64,000 nucleotides of DNA from Demequina gelatinilytica (lineage in GTDB: Bacteria > Actinomycetota > Actinomycetes > Actinomycetales > Demequinaceae). Location: assembly GCF_000971115.1 (NCBI RefSeq), contig NZ_BBLV01000006.1, forward strand, positions 124,001 to 188,000, in the 5' to 3' direction. Below are positions 44,389 to 52,088 of this stretch, one piece after another. Within the stretch, counting starts at the first letter, position 1. Each line of letters begins with the position of its first letter. The notes under the pieces were generated by a model. That model saw only the letters and a program-made list of their open reading frames with translations. It had not been told where the DNA came from and did no database searches. A program made the translations under genes and the position numbers.

Positions 44389-45378
44389 CTACGGCTGCTT
44401 GGTCGCCTGGGCGTTGACCTCGTACGACGTGTTGGTGGCCTCGAAGAAGTTCACCAGCTGAAGGGTGTCGTTCGCCGTGGCCATCCACTTGGCGGGATTC
44501 GACACATTGTAGTGCGCGTCGAACCCCAGCTCCTCCAGCCTGCGGTCCGCGAGGTACTTGACGTACTGGTTCACATAGTCGGCGTTGAGACCGAGGATGC
44601 CGGTGGGCAGGAGGTCGCGGTTGTACTGCTCCTCCATCGCCACGGCGCCGAGGATCATCTGGCGGATCTCCTCCGCGAAGTCGGGATCCTGGAGGTCCTC
44701 GTTCTCCTCGAGCACCGTGAGGATGAGGTTGATCCCGAACTGCAGGTGCAGCGACTCGTCGCGGATGATCCAGTCCATGAGGGAGCCGAAGTTGCGCAGC
44801 AGGTTCCGCTGACGGAACGAGAGCGCGACCATGAAGCCCGAGTAGAACCAGATCCCCTCGAGGATGATGTTGTACGCGACGAGGTTGCGGATGAAGTCCT
44901 TCTTGCCTTCCGTGGTGCCGATGTCGAGGGTCTCCTCGGTCATCCTCCGGATGAAGCGGACCTCGAACTCCTCCTTGGCGGCCATCGACGGCACCGTGAC
45001 GTGGGACTCGTAGGCCGCCTCGCGGTCGATCGGGAACGTCTCGAGGACGTACTCGAAGGACATGCAGTGGTTCGCCTCCTCCCACATCTGCTTCGCGAGG
45101 TACAGGTGGGCCTCAGGAGCGTTGATGTACGGGTACACGCCGAACGCGAGCGCCTTGTTGACCAGCAGCTCGTTGGGGTTGAAGTACGACATCAGGTACG
45201 TGATGGCGTGCTTCTCCTCGTCGGTCATGCGCTTGAAGTCCGCGAGGTCCTCGCCCAGCTGGATCTCGTTGGGGAACCAGGTGTTCGCGACCGCCTGGTT
45301 GTAGAGGTCCATGGCCCACGGGTAGGTGATCGGCTTGAGCAGCAGCCCGTCCTGCACGCCGGTTCCGAGGATTCCCAT
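44389..45378 (-). CDS. nrdB: ribonucleotide reductase small subunit, class Ic-like (Phe in place of radical Tyr)
   Basis: Metal-cofactor subunit of aerobic ribonucleotide reductase, 329 residues. Aligned on the conserved spacing of class I subunits, the ligand set is Glu70 (where most have Asp), Glu101 and His104 ('EEANHCMSFEY'), with Glu in 'ILEGIWFYSG' and Glu/His in 'RDESLHLQFG' completing the site. The position four after His104, where classic enzymes hold the radical tyrosine, is Phe108 (codon TTC). Glu/Glu/His/Phe is the hallmark of the chlamydial-type Mn/Fe enzymes. ATG at 45378 has AGGAGA upstream. It is 28 nt downstream of nrdA. Confidence 0.93.
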   Translation of the reverse strand: MGILGTGVQDGLLLKPITYPWAMDLYNQAVANTWFPNEIQLGEDLADFKRMTDEEKHAITYLMSYFNPNELLVNKALAFGVYPYINAPEAHLYLAKQMWEEANHCMSFEYVLETFPIDREAAYESHVTVPSMAAKEEFEVRFIRRMTEETLDIGTTEGKKDFIRNLVAYNIILEGIWFYSGFMVALSFRQRNLLRNFGSLMDWIIRDESLHLQFGINLILTVLEENEDLQDPDFAEEIRQMILGAVAMEEQYNRDLLPTGILGLNADYVNQYVKYLADRRLEELGFDAHYNVSNPAKWMATANDTLQLVNFFEATNTSYEVNAQATKQP

Positions 45379-45406
45379 CACTTGTCTCCTGTCTTCACGC
45401 TGACGA

Positions 45407-48310
45407 TCACTGGCACGACTCGCACTGCAGCCGTTCCATCGGGTCCACCGGGCAGGCGACCCCGCCGACCATCTCCGTGTCCCCCGCTCCGGCGGTCTCG
45501 ACCATCTCGAGCTGGCGGGCCCCCTCCGGCATCTGGACGCCTTCCGGCAACGAGGTGGGCGGCACCTCGGGCTGGCCGGCCGGCGCGGTGGCGAAGGCCT
45601 GCGCAGCGATCGAGGAGAGCACGGACGCGGGCGCGAGCGACGGGCCCGGCTGCGCGTCCTGCGCGACCGTCTCGATCGGCGTGGTGACGGCCGCCGGCTC
45701 GGCGGCCTTGACCGCGCCGAAGCCGCGGGGCGCGGGGCGCGGGGCCGTCGGCTCGGCGGCCGCCGGAGCCGCATCGTCCGCCTGCGCCGTCGGAGCCTGC
45801 CCGGCAGGGGCCGCCTTGGCTGCGCCGAAGCCCTTGCGTGCGGCACCGAAGCCCTTGCGCGCAGGTCCCGTCGAGCCGGCGGCGGACGGACGTCCCGAGG
45901 CGTTGCCGGTGCTGTTGATCCTCTCGGTCTTGTTGACGCGGACCGTCGACTGCTCGGCGGTGTGGCGAGGCTTCATGTGGAGGTAGTACGTGGTCTTCAC
46001 GCCCTTCTCCCACGCGGCCGCGTAGAGGTTCATCATCCCTTCGACGTCGCGGTCCTCGAGGTAGATGTTGCGGCTGATCGCCTGGTCGATCCACTTCTGG
46101 GCGCGCGCCGCGACCTCGATGAAGGCCTGCGGCGGGAGCTGGAACGAGGTCTTGTAGACGTCCTTGAGGTGCTGAGGGACCTCGTCGATCTGCGAGAGGT
46201 CGCCCTGGACCTCGAGGAGCCGGTCACGGACGGACTCCCACAGCCCGAGCTCCTGGAGGTCCTTCACCAGGTTGCGGTTGACCTCGAGGAACTTCCCTGA
46301 CGAGGTGGCGCGCGAGAAGATCTGCGAGAACTGGGGGTCGAAGCCGGGCGTGACCCCGGCCACGAGACCGATCGAGGCGGTCGGGGCGACCGCCATGAGC
46401 GTCGCGTTGCGGATGCCGCCCGCGACCTTCTCGCGCATCGCAGCCCAGTCCTGGCGCATGGTCCGGTCGACCGTGATCGGGACCCCGCGGTCGGCCTCGG
46501 TCTCCGCGATGGTGTCGAAGGGGACCTTGCCCTGCGACCAGCCGGAGCCCTCGAAGTTCGCGTACGAGCCGCGCTCACGGGCAAGGTCCGCGGAGGCGTC
46601 GATCGCGTGGAAGGAGACGAACTCGACGATCTCGTCGATCAGCGCGTACGCCTCCTCGGACTCGTACGCGAGCCCCAGGCGCTCGGTGATGTCGGTGTAG
46701 CCCATCACCCCGAGCCCGATCGCCCGGTTCTCGCTGTTCGCATGCTCCGATTCGGGAACCGACGACAGCGTGATGTCGACGAGGTTGTCGAGCTGGCGGA
46801 CCGCGAGCCGCACCGAGTCCTTCATGCGGTCCCAGTCGATCCGACCGTCGATCAGGTGCTCGGGCAGGTTGATCGACGCGAGGTTGCAGACGGCGATGTT
46901 CTCGCGGTCCTGCGGCAGGCAGATCTCCGTGCAGAGGTTGGAGAGGTGGATGGTGCCCGTGTTGGTGTTGAGCGCACGCAGGTTGATGGTGTCCTTCCAC
47001 GTGAGCCACGGGTGGGCGGTGGTCTGCAGCATCACCAGGATCGACTTGTACTGCTCGCGCGCCTTCATCTTCTTGAAGGTGCGCATGCGGCCCGCCTCGG
47101 CGAGCGCGATGTACTCGGCGTAGCGCGCGGAGAAGGCCGAGCCCACGAGCTCCACCAGGTCAGGGGTCTCGGCGGGGTCGAACAGGTACCAGTCGCCGTC
47201 GGTGGCGACGCGCTTCATGAACTCGTCGGAGATCCACACGGCGGTGTTGGCCGTGCGGGTCCGGCGGTACGGGTCCCCCGAGTTCTGCCGCAGGTCGAGG
47301 AACTGGTGGAAGTCGAGGTGCCAGTTCTCCATGTAGAACGCGAGGGCGCCGAACTTCTTGCCGCCGCGCGAGACCGCCCGCAGCGTCGAGTCGATGGTGT
47401 GCATGAACGGGATCGGGCCGGTCGAGGTGGTGTTGTTCGAGCGGATGGGCGAGCCCTCGGCACGGAGCTTGGTCACCGACAGCCCGATGCCGCCGGTGCC
47501 CTTGGTCAGCCACATGACATCGCGCACCGACTTCGCGATGTGCTCGATGTCGTCCTCCATCTGCATGACGAAGCAGTTGGACAGCTGCGGGTAGGACGTG
47601 CCCGCGTTGACGAGCGTCGAGCCCGCAGGGAGGTACTCGAGCGTCGAGATCTTGTCGTAGAACAGCAGCGCCGCGCCGGTCGGGTCCGCCTCGTTGAGCG
47701 ACAGGCCCATCGCGACGCGCATCCAGAAGTACTGCGGGACCTCGAGCGCCTTCCCGTGGCGGTCGGTGATCATGTAGCGGTTGCGCATGGTCACGGTGCC
47801 GATGTACCGGAGGTTGTCGTCGCGCGTGTGGTCCAGCCGCGCGGCGAGCGCGTCGAGGTCGAACAGCTCGGTGAGACGCGTGTCGAGCAGGCCGTCCTCG
47901 ACGGCGTCGCGGATGTAGCCCGGGAACCGCGCCTGGTGCAGCAGCGAGAGCTCGAGCTCGGTGTCGTAGCCGCCCAGCACGCGCTTGTAGATCACCTTGC
48001 GCAGCAGGCGCGCGGCGACGATGTCGAACTGAGGGTCGTCCTTGACGTTCTGGACCGCCACCCCGATCGCGGCCTCGTCGAGCTGCTCCGTGGTGATGCC
48101 GTCGAAGAGCGTGATCGCGAGCTCGGAGGCGATCTGCGTGGTCATCGAGATCTGATCCGGGAGGCCGTGCGCCGCGCGTTCGATCGCCTTGTTGATGCGG
48201 TCGGCGTTGTACGGCTCGCGCGTGCCGTCACGCTTGGTGACATGGATGCCCGGGCGCGCCACGGCGATGCCCTCGGTGGTCGCGCCGGCGGTGTTCTCGG
48301 TGATCGTCAC
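45407..48310 (-). CDS. nrdA: ribonucleotide reductase large subunit with long C-terminal linker
   Basis: Catalytic subunit of class I ribonucleotide reductase, 967 residues, noticeably longer than the usual ~750-850. An N-terminal ATP cone ('VTKRDGTREPYNADRINKAI') lies near residue 25. Active-site cysteines are in 'LSNCFVMQ' and 'VCNLASINL', with 'NLCTEICLP' carrying the catalytic Asn/Cys/Glu. After residue ~795 comes an Ala/Pro-rich linker of about 150 residues with 'RKGFGAA' repeated two to three times, ending in the swinging-arm pair 'LQCESCQ'. The GTG at 48310 has GGAGAG upstream. NrdR boxes lie before the gene. Confidence 0.94.
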   Translation of the reverse strand: MTITENTAGATTEGIAVARPGIHVTKRDGTREPYNADRINKAIERAAHGLPDQISMTTQIASELAITLFDGITTEQLDEAAIGVAVQNVKDDPQFDIVAARLLRKVIYKRVLGGYDTELELSLLHQARFPGYIRDAVEDGLLDTRLTELFDLDALAARLDHTRDDNLRYIGTVTMRNRYMITDRHGKALEVPQYFWMRVAMGLSLNEADPTGAALLFYDKISTLEYLPAGSTLVNAGTSYPQLSNCFVMQMEDDIEHIAKSVRDVMWLTKGTGGIGLSVTKLRAEGSPIRSNNTTSTGPIPFMHTIDSTLRAVSRGGKKFGALAFYMENWHLDFHQFLDLRQNSGDPYRRTRTANTAVWISDEFMKRVATDGDWYLFDPAETPDLVELVGSAFSARYAEYIALAEAGRMRTFKKMKAREQYKSILVMLQTTAHPWLTWKDTINLRALNTNTGTIHLSNLCTEICLPQDRENIAVCNLASINLPEHLIDGRIDWDRMKDSVRLAVRQLDNLVDITLSSVPESEHANSENRAIGLGVMGYTDITERLGLAYESEEAYALIDEIVEFVSFHAIDASADLARERGSYANFEGSGWSQGKVPFDTIAETEADRGVPITVDRTMRQDWAAMREKVAGGIRNATLMAVAPTASIGLVAGVTPGFDPQFSQIFSRATSSGKFLEVNRNLVKDLQELGLWESVRDRLLEVQGDLSQIDEVPQHLKDVYKTSFQLPPQAFIEVAARAQKWIDQAISRNIYLEDRDVEGMMNLYAAAWEKGVKTTYYLHMKPRHTAEQSTVRVNKTERINSTGNASGRPSAAGSTGPARKGFGAARKGFGAAKAAPAGQAPTAQADDAAPAAAEPTAPRPAPRGFGAVKAAEPAAVTTPIETVAQDAQPGPSLAPASVLSSIAAQAFATAPAGQPEVPPTSLPEGVQMPEGARQLEMVETAGAGDTEMVGGVACPVDPMERLQCESCQ

Positions 48311-48462
48311 GATGCTCTCCTCGCGGGTGCCGTGCGTGACCCTCCCCAGGCCGCGCAGCATGGTGGTGACAGGGCGCTCGGATGGCGGCGGAGTCCGGGG
48401 TGGTCCACCCGCATCGTCAGCACGAGGCGCAAGTCGAACCTAACCCGAACACCACCCATCCG

Positions 48463-48478
48463 CAACAAGATATGGGGG
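48463..48478. promoter_or_regulatory. NrdR box 1
   Basis: CAACAAGATATGGGGG contains CAAGATATGG, matching nine of ten positions of the CWANATNTWG core of the NrdR box. It lies about 150 nt upstream of nrdA. Confidence 0.65.
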
Positions 48479-48494
48479 CAATTTCACGCACTCG

Positions 48495-48510
48495 CCCCTA
48501 GATGTTGTGG
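48495..48510. promoter_or_regulatory. NrdR box 2
   Basis: CCCCTAGATGTTGTGG contains CTAGATGTTG, a full match to the CWANATNTWG core. Its centre is 32 bp (three helical turns) from that of box 1, the spacing typical of paired NrdR boxes. The 359-base gap 48311-48669 otherwise holds the hairpin at 48565-48594. Confidence 0.75.
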
Positions 48511-48564
48511 TCTTGTGGAGTTCTCTGTGCAAAGCCTGTGGACACCTCGGCGTGTCATGTGGAC

Positions 48565-48594
48565 GGGGCAGCCCTGTCTGTTGAAGACTGCCCC
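48565..48594 (-). terminator. terminator hairpin after the GH13/ABC operon
   Basis: Inverted repeat GGGGCAG/CTGCCCC with a 16-nt loop, about 75 nt past the stop of the last permease gene. Confidence 0.5.
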
Positions 48595-48669
48595 ACCGCA
48601 TCGGGGCGCCACCAGAACAGTGTCCCGCGGGGGTCTGACAACGCCCCCCCGGCTCGATCCGCGGCGGGG

Positions 48670-49671
48670 TCAGCCCTTGACCGCTCCCCCGAGACCCGCC
48701 GAGCGCAGGAACACGCGCTGGAAGATGAGGAACATCGCGATGGGGATGATCGTCGCGATCGCGAGCGCCGCGAGGAACACGTCGAGCTCGGTCTGCGACT
48801 GCACCGCGGGCAGGCGGACCGACAGGGGCTGGACCGCGGGGTCGGGCAGCACCAGCAGCGGCCACAGGAAGTCCTTCCACGCCGCGATGATCGCGAACAC
48901 GGACACCACGCCCAGGATGGGCCGCGACATGGGCAGGATGATCGACCAGAACAGCCGGAACGGCCCGGCGCCGTCCGTCTGCGCGGCCTCGATGACCTCG
49001 CGCGGGAGGTTGTCGAAGAACCGCTTCACCAGCAGGATGTTGAACGCGTTCGCCGCCATCGGCAGCCACACCGCCAGGTAGTTGTTGAGGAGCGAGTGGT
49101 CGCGACCCAGCAGCGGCGGGTCGACGATGGTGAGGTACAGCGGCACCAGCAGCACCACGGACGGGATGAACAGCGTCGCGAGCACCAGCGAGTTCAGCAC
49201 CCTGGCATAGCGAGGCCGCAGCACCGACAGCGTGTAGGCGCCGGTGGTCGCGACCACCAGCTGGAACGCCCACGCTCCGGCCGCGATGACGATCGTGTTG
49301 AAGAAGTACTGGTCGATGTGGATGTCGCTCCACGCGGTCGACAGGTTCGCCCAGTCGATCCCGTTGGGCCACAGCGCGAACGGCTGGCGCAGCGTGTCCT
49401 GCGTCGGCGTCACCGCGGCCTTCGCGAGCCACAGCAGCGGACCGAGCCCCGCAAGCACGAGGGTGACCGACAGGAATATGTGGACGCCCGTCATGGCGCG
49501 CCGCACGCGCGGCTGGCGGCGGTCCGCGTCGGAGACGATCCCCCGCTCGGAGTCGGTGAGCGACGGCTTGCGCCGCGCGCGGCGCCGCTCGGGGACGGAC
49601 GATGCGGCGGCAGGCGAGGACGGCATCGTCGCCGCGCTCACGGGGGCGGGGGCGGCGGTGTCCGCGCTCAT
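48670..49671 (-). CDS. carbohydrate ABC transporter permease (MalG type)
   Basis: Second membrane subunit of a sugar importer, 333 residues. A long Arg/Ala-rich cytoplasmic N-terminus (about 75 residues) precedes six helices; the coupling loop is 'EAAQTDGAGPFRLFWSIILP' near residue 235. The C-terminal 'FQRVFLRSAGLGGAVKG' is typical of MalG-like proteins. The start overlaps the MalF-type stop codon as ATGA. It is the last gene of the GH13 operon. Two GACGATGC/GCATCGTC copies fall in the N-terminal coding region. Confidence 0.9.
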   Translation of the reverse strand: MSADTAAPAPVSAATMPSSPAAASSVPERRRARRKPSLTDSERGIVSDADRRQPRVRRAMTGVHIFLSVTLVLAGLGPLLWLAKAAVTPTQDTLRQPFALWPNGIDWANLSTAWSDIHIDQYFFNTIVIAAGAWAFQLVVATTGAYTLSVLRPRYARVLNSLVLATLFIPSVVLLVPLYLTIVDPPLLGRDHSLLNNYLAVWLPMAANAFNILLVKRFFDNLPREVIEAAQTDGAGPFRLFWSIILPMSRPILGVVSVFAIIAAWKDFLWPLLVLPDPAVQPLSVRLPAVQSQTELDVFLAALAIATIIPIAMFLIFQRVFLRSAGLGGAVKG

Positions 49672-50606
49672 GACGTGCTCCAGCGGTTGGTGAGACGGAA
49701 GTAGACCCAGGACAGCACCGCGAGGAAGCCCGCGAGCATGACCGACAGCGCCGTCGCCATGCCGTAGTTGCCGCCGAGCGAGTTCTGGAAGGCGTAGCGG
49801 TAGATGAGCAGCAGCACCGTGACGGTCGAGTTCGCGGGCCCGCCCCCCGTGAAGAGGAACGGCTCGAGGAACACCTGCGCCGTCGCGAGGATCTGCAGGA
49901 TGAGCATGACGAAGATGACGCCGCGCAGCTGCGGCAGGGTCACGTGCCACGCCTTGCGCCAGATGCTCGCGCCGTCGACCTCGGCGGCGTCGTACAGCTC
50001 CGGCGGCACGGACAGCAGCGCCGCGAGGTAGATGATGATCGAGCCGCCCGCCGCGGCCCACGTGGCCTCGATCACCAGGGACGGCATCGCCATGGAGGTG
50101 CTCTGCAGCCACGGCTGCGGCCCGATGCCGAACCATCCGAGGATGGTGTTGAAGACCCCGTCGGGCGAGCCGTCGTAGAAGACCTTCCACAGGAGCACCG
50201 CGACCACGGGCGGCACCACCACCGGAAGGTAGGCGAGCGCCGAGTAGACGCCCTTGCCACGCTTGACCTCGCTCATGAGCACCGCCATGAGGATCGGGAC
50301 GGGGAAGCCCATCACGAGCGCGAGCGCCGCGAAGTACAGGGTGTTGAGCACGGCCGTGCCCAGCAGCGGGTCGTTCAGCACCGCCTGGAAGTTGTCGAGC
50401 CCCACCCACTCCGCGGGGGTGAGCAGGTTGGTCTTCTGGAAGCTCATCACCACGGACCGCACGATGGGCGTCCAGCTGAAGATGGCGAAGACCAGGATCA
50501 TCGGCAGCGCGAACAGGAGCTTCGAGAGCCCGCCGGCGCGGATCCAGGACAGAGGCGTGGCGCGCCGCGAGGCCGGTGCCGCCGGCGGGTGCTGCGTGGT
50601 GGTCAT
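49668..50606 (-). CDS. carbohydrate ABC transporter permease (MalF type)
   Basis: First membrane subunit, 312 residues, six helices, with coupling loop 'DAAEVDGASIWRKAWHVTLP' near residue 206. The ATG at 50606 follows GGAGG and starts 'MTTTQHPPAAP'; the longer in-frame version would add Pro/Arg-rich leader sequence. Lies 58 nt downstream of the binding-protein gene and overlaps the MalG-type gene. Confidence 0.9.
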   Translation of the reverse strand: MTTTQHPPAAPASRRATPLSWIRAGGLSKLLFALPMILVFAIFSWTPIVRSVVMSFQKTNLLTPAEWVGLDNFQAVLNDPLLGTAVLNTLYFAALALVMGFPVPILMAVLMSEVKRGKGVYSALAYLPVVVPPVVAVLLWKVFYDGSPDGVFNTILGWFGIGPQPWLQSTSMAMPSLVIEATWAAAGGSIIIYLAALLSVPPELYDAAEVDGASIWRKAWHVTLPQLRGVIFVMLILQILATAQVFLEPFLFTGGGPANSTVTVLLLIYRYAFQNSLGGNYGMATALSVMLAGFLAVLSWVYFRLTNRWSTS

Positions 50607-50664
50607 GGGAGTCCTCCGTGGAGGCGGTGGGTGCGGGCGCGCGGCCCGCACCCACCGCACGGTG

Positions 50665-52056
50665 TCACTGGTCGAGAAGGGCCTGGGCGTCGGCGTCGGC
50701 CTGCGCGAGCAGGGCGTCGATGTCCGCGTCCTTGTCGGTCAGCACCGTCTGGACCACGGGGTCGAGCAGGGCGTAGATCTCCTGCGTCTTGCCCTTGGGC
50801 TCGCCCACCGGCGTCTGGTCCCAGATGCGGTCCGTGAACGGGGCCATCTGGTCCAGCGGGACGTTGATGTAGTCGGCGATCCACTCCTGGGACTGCTCGT
50901 AGAGCTCGCGGCTGAGAACCGGAAGCACCGGGGTGCCCACCGCCTGGTCGGCGGCGGCAAGGGCCGAGGCATCGGCGACCGCGGCGTCCTCATCCATGAG
51001 CTTCTGCATGTAGTACCAGTCGATCCACTTCACGGCCGCAGCCTTGGTGGCGTCGTCGACGGTCGGGCTCACCACGGCGATGTCGCCGCCGCCGAGCGTG
51101 CCCGGGTCGTCGCCCTCGAGCGGCATGACCGTGAGCCCGTACTGGGCGGGATCCATGCCGAAGTCGCGCACGAGCGCCGTGTAGACGTCCGAGCCCGAGG
51201 TGTACATGCCGATGTTGCCGGCCGCGAACTCCTGGTTGATGGTGCCCCAGTCGAGGTCGACCTTGTAGCCGAACGAGTCGTCCTCCCAGCGCACGTCGTG
51301 AAGGAACTGCAGCGTGGCCTTCGTCCCCTCGTTGGCGATGGTGGACGTGTACGTGCCGTCGCCATCGTCGCTCTGGGTGCGGCCGCCGCGCGACACGGTC
51401 TGGGCCGTGAGCTGCCAGCCGCCCGTGTTGTTGATCGCCATCTGGGCATAGCCGGCCTTGCCGGTGGCCTCGGTGATCGCGTTGGCGGCCTCGCGGACCT
51501 CGTCCCACGTGGCGGGCGGGTCGTCCGGGTCGAGCCCGGCCTGCTCGAACAGGTCACGGTTGTAGTGGAGCCCCATCGCGTAGGCCTGACGCGGGAAGCC
51601 GTAGATGTGCCCATCCGCGCCGGTGACGCCGTCGAGGATCACCGGGTTGAAGGAGTCGGTGTACCCCAGCTCCTCGATCTCGTCGGTGACGTCCATGAGC
51701 TGGCCGTTCTCCAGCAGCGTCTTGGAGTCCGTGAACGGGACGGTGAAGACGTCGGGCAGGCTGCCGCCCGCGAGCTGCACCGCGAAGGTGGGCCCCGTCC
51801 ATTCGTACTCGACGCCGATGACGTCGATGTCCGGGTTGGCCTCCTCGAACTGCGCCTCCTGCGTGGCGAAGGCCTCGTACGCAGCGGCATCGGCGCCGGG
51901 CGGGAAGGTGGCGACGCGGAGCTCGACCTTCGAGCCTCCCGCGTCCGACGAGCTGGCGGCCTCGCCGCCCTCCCCCGACGAGCACGCCGTGAGGAGCATC
52001 GCCCCGGCCGCGAGCGTCACGCCCGCCGCCGCGGTCCTGCGACTGATCGACATCAT
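50665..52056 (-). CDS. carbohydrate ABC transporter substrate-binding lipoprotein
   Basis: Extracytoplasmic sugar-binding lipoprotein (463 residues), family 1 (MalE-like) fold. Signal peptide ends 'LLTACS' with Cys25, followed by a Ser/Gly/Glu-rich linker. Domain markers include 'DVFTVPFTDSKTLLENGQLMDVTD' (key 'PFTDSKTLLENGQLMD' near residue 107) and 'YGFPRQAYAMGLHYNRDLFEQAG' (key 'GLHYNRDLFEQAG' near 162). It is 32 nt downstream of the GH13 gene. The likely cargo is an alpha-glucoside or maltodextrin, given the enzyme in the same operon. Confidence 0.9.
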   Translation of the reverse strand: MMSISRRTAAAGVTLAAGAMLLTACSSGEGGEAASSSDAGGSKVELRVATFPPGADAAAYEAFATQEAQFEEANPDIDVIGVEYEWTGPTFAVQLAGGSLPDVFTVPFTDSKTLLENGQLMDVTDEIEELGYTDSFNPVILDGVTGADGHIYGFPRQAYAMGLHYNRDLFEQAGLDPDDPPATWDEVREAANAITEATGKAGYAQMAINNTGGWQLTAQTVSRGGRTQSDDGDGTYTSTIANEGTKATLQFLHDVRWEDDSFGYKVDLDWGTINQEFAAGNIGMYTSGSDVYTALVRDFGMDPAQYGLTVMPLEGDDPGTLGGGDIAVVSPTVDDATKAAAVKWIDWYYMQKLMDEDAAVADASALAAADQAVGTPVLPVLSRELYEQSQEWIADYINVPLDQMAPFTDRIWDQTPVGEPKGKTQEIYALLDPVVQTVLTDKDADIDALLAQADADAQALLDQ

Positions 52057-52088
52057 TGTCTTTCTCCTTATCTCGGGTGTCGGCGCCG

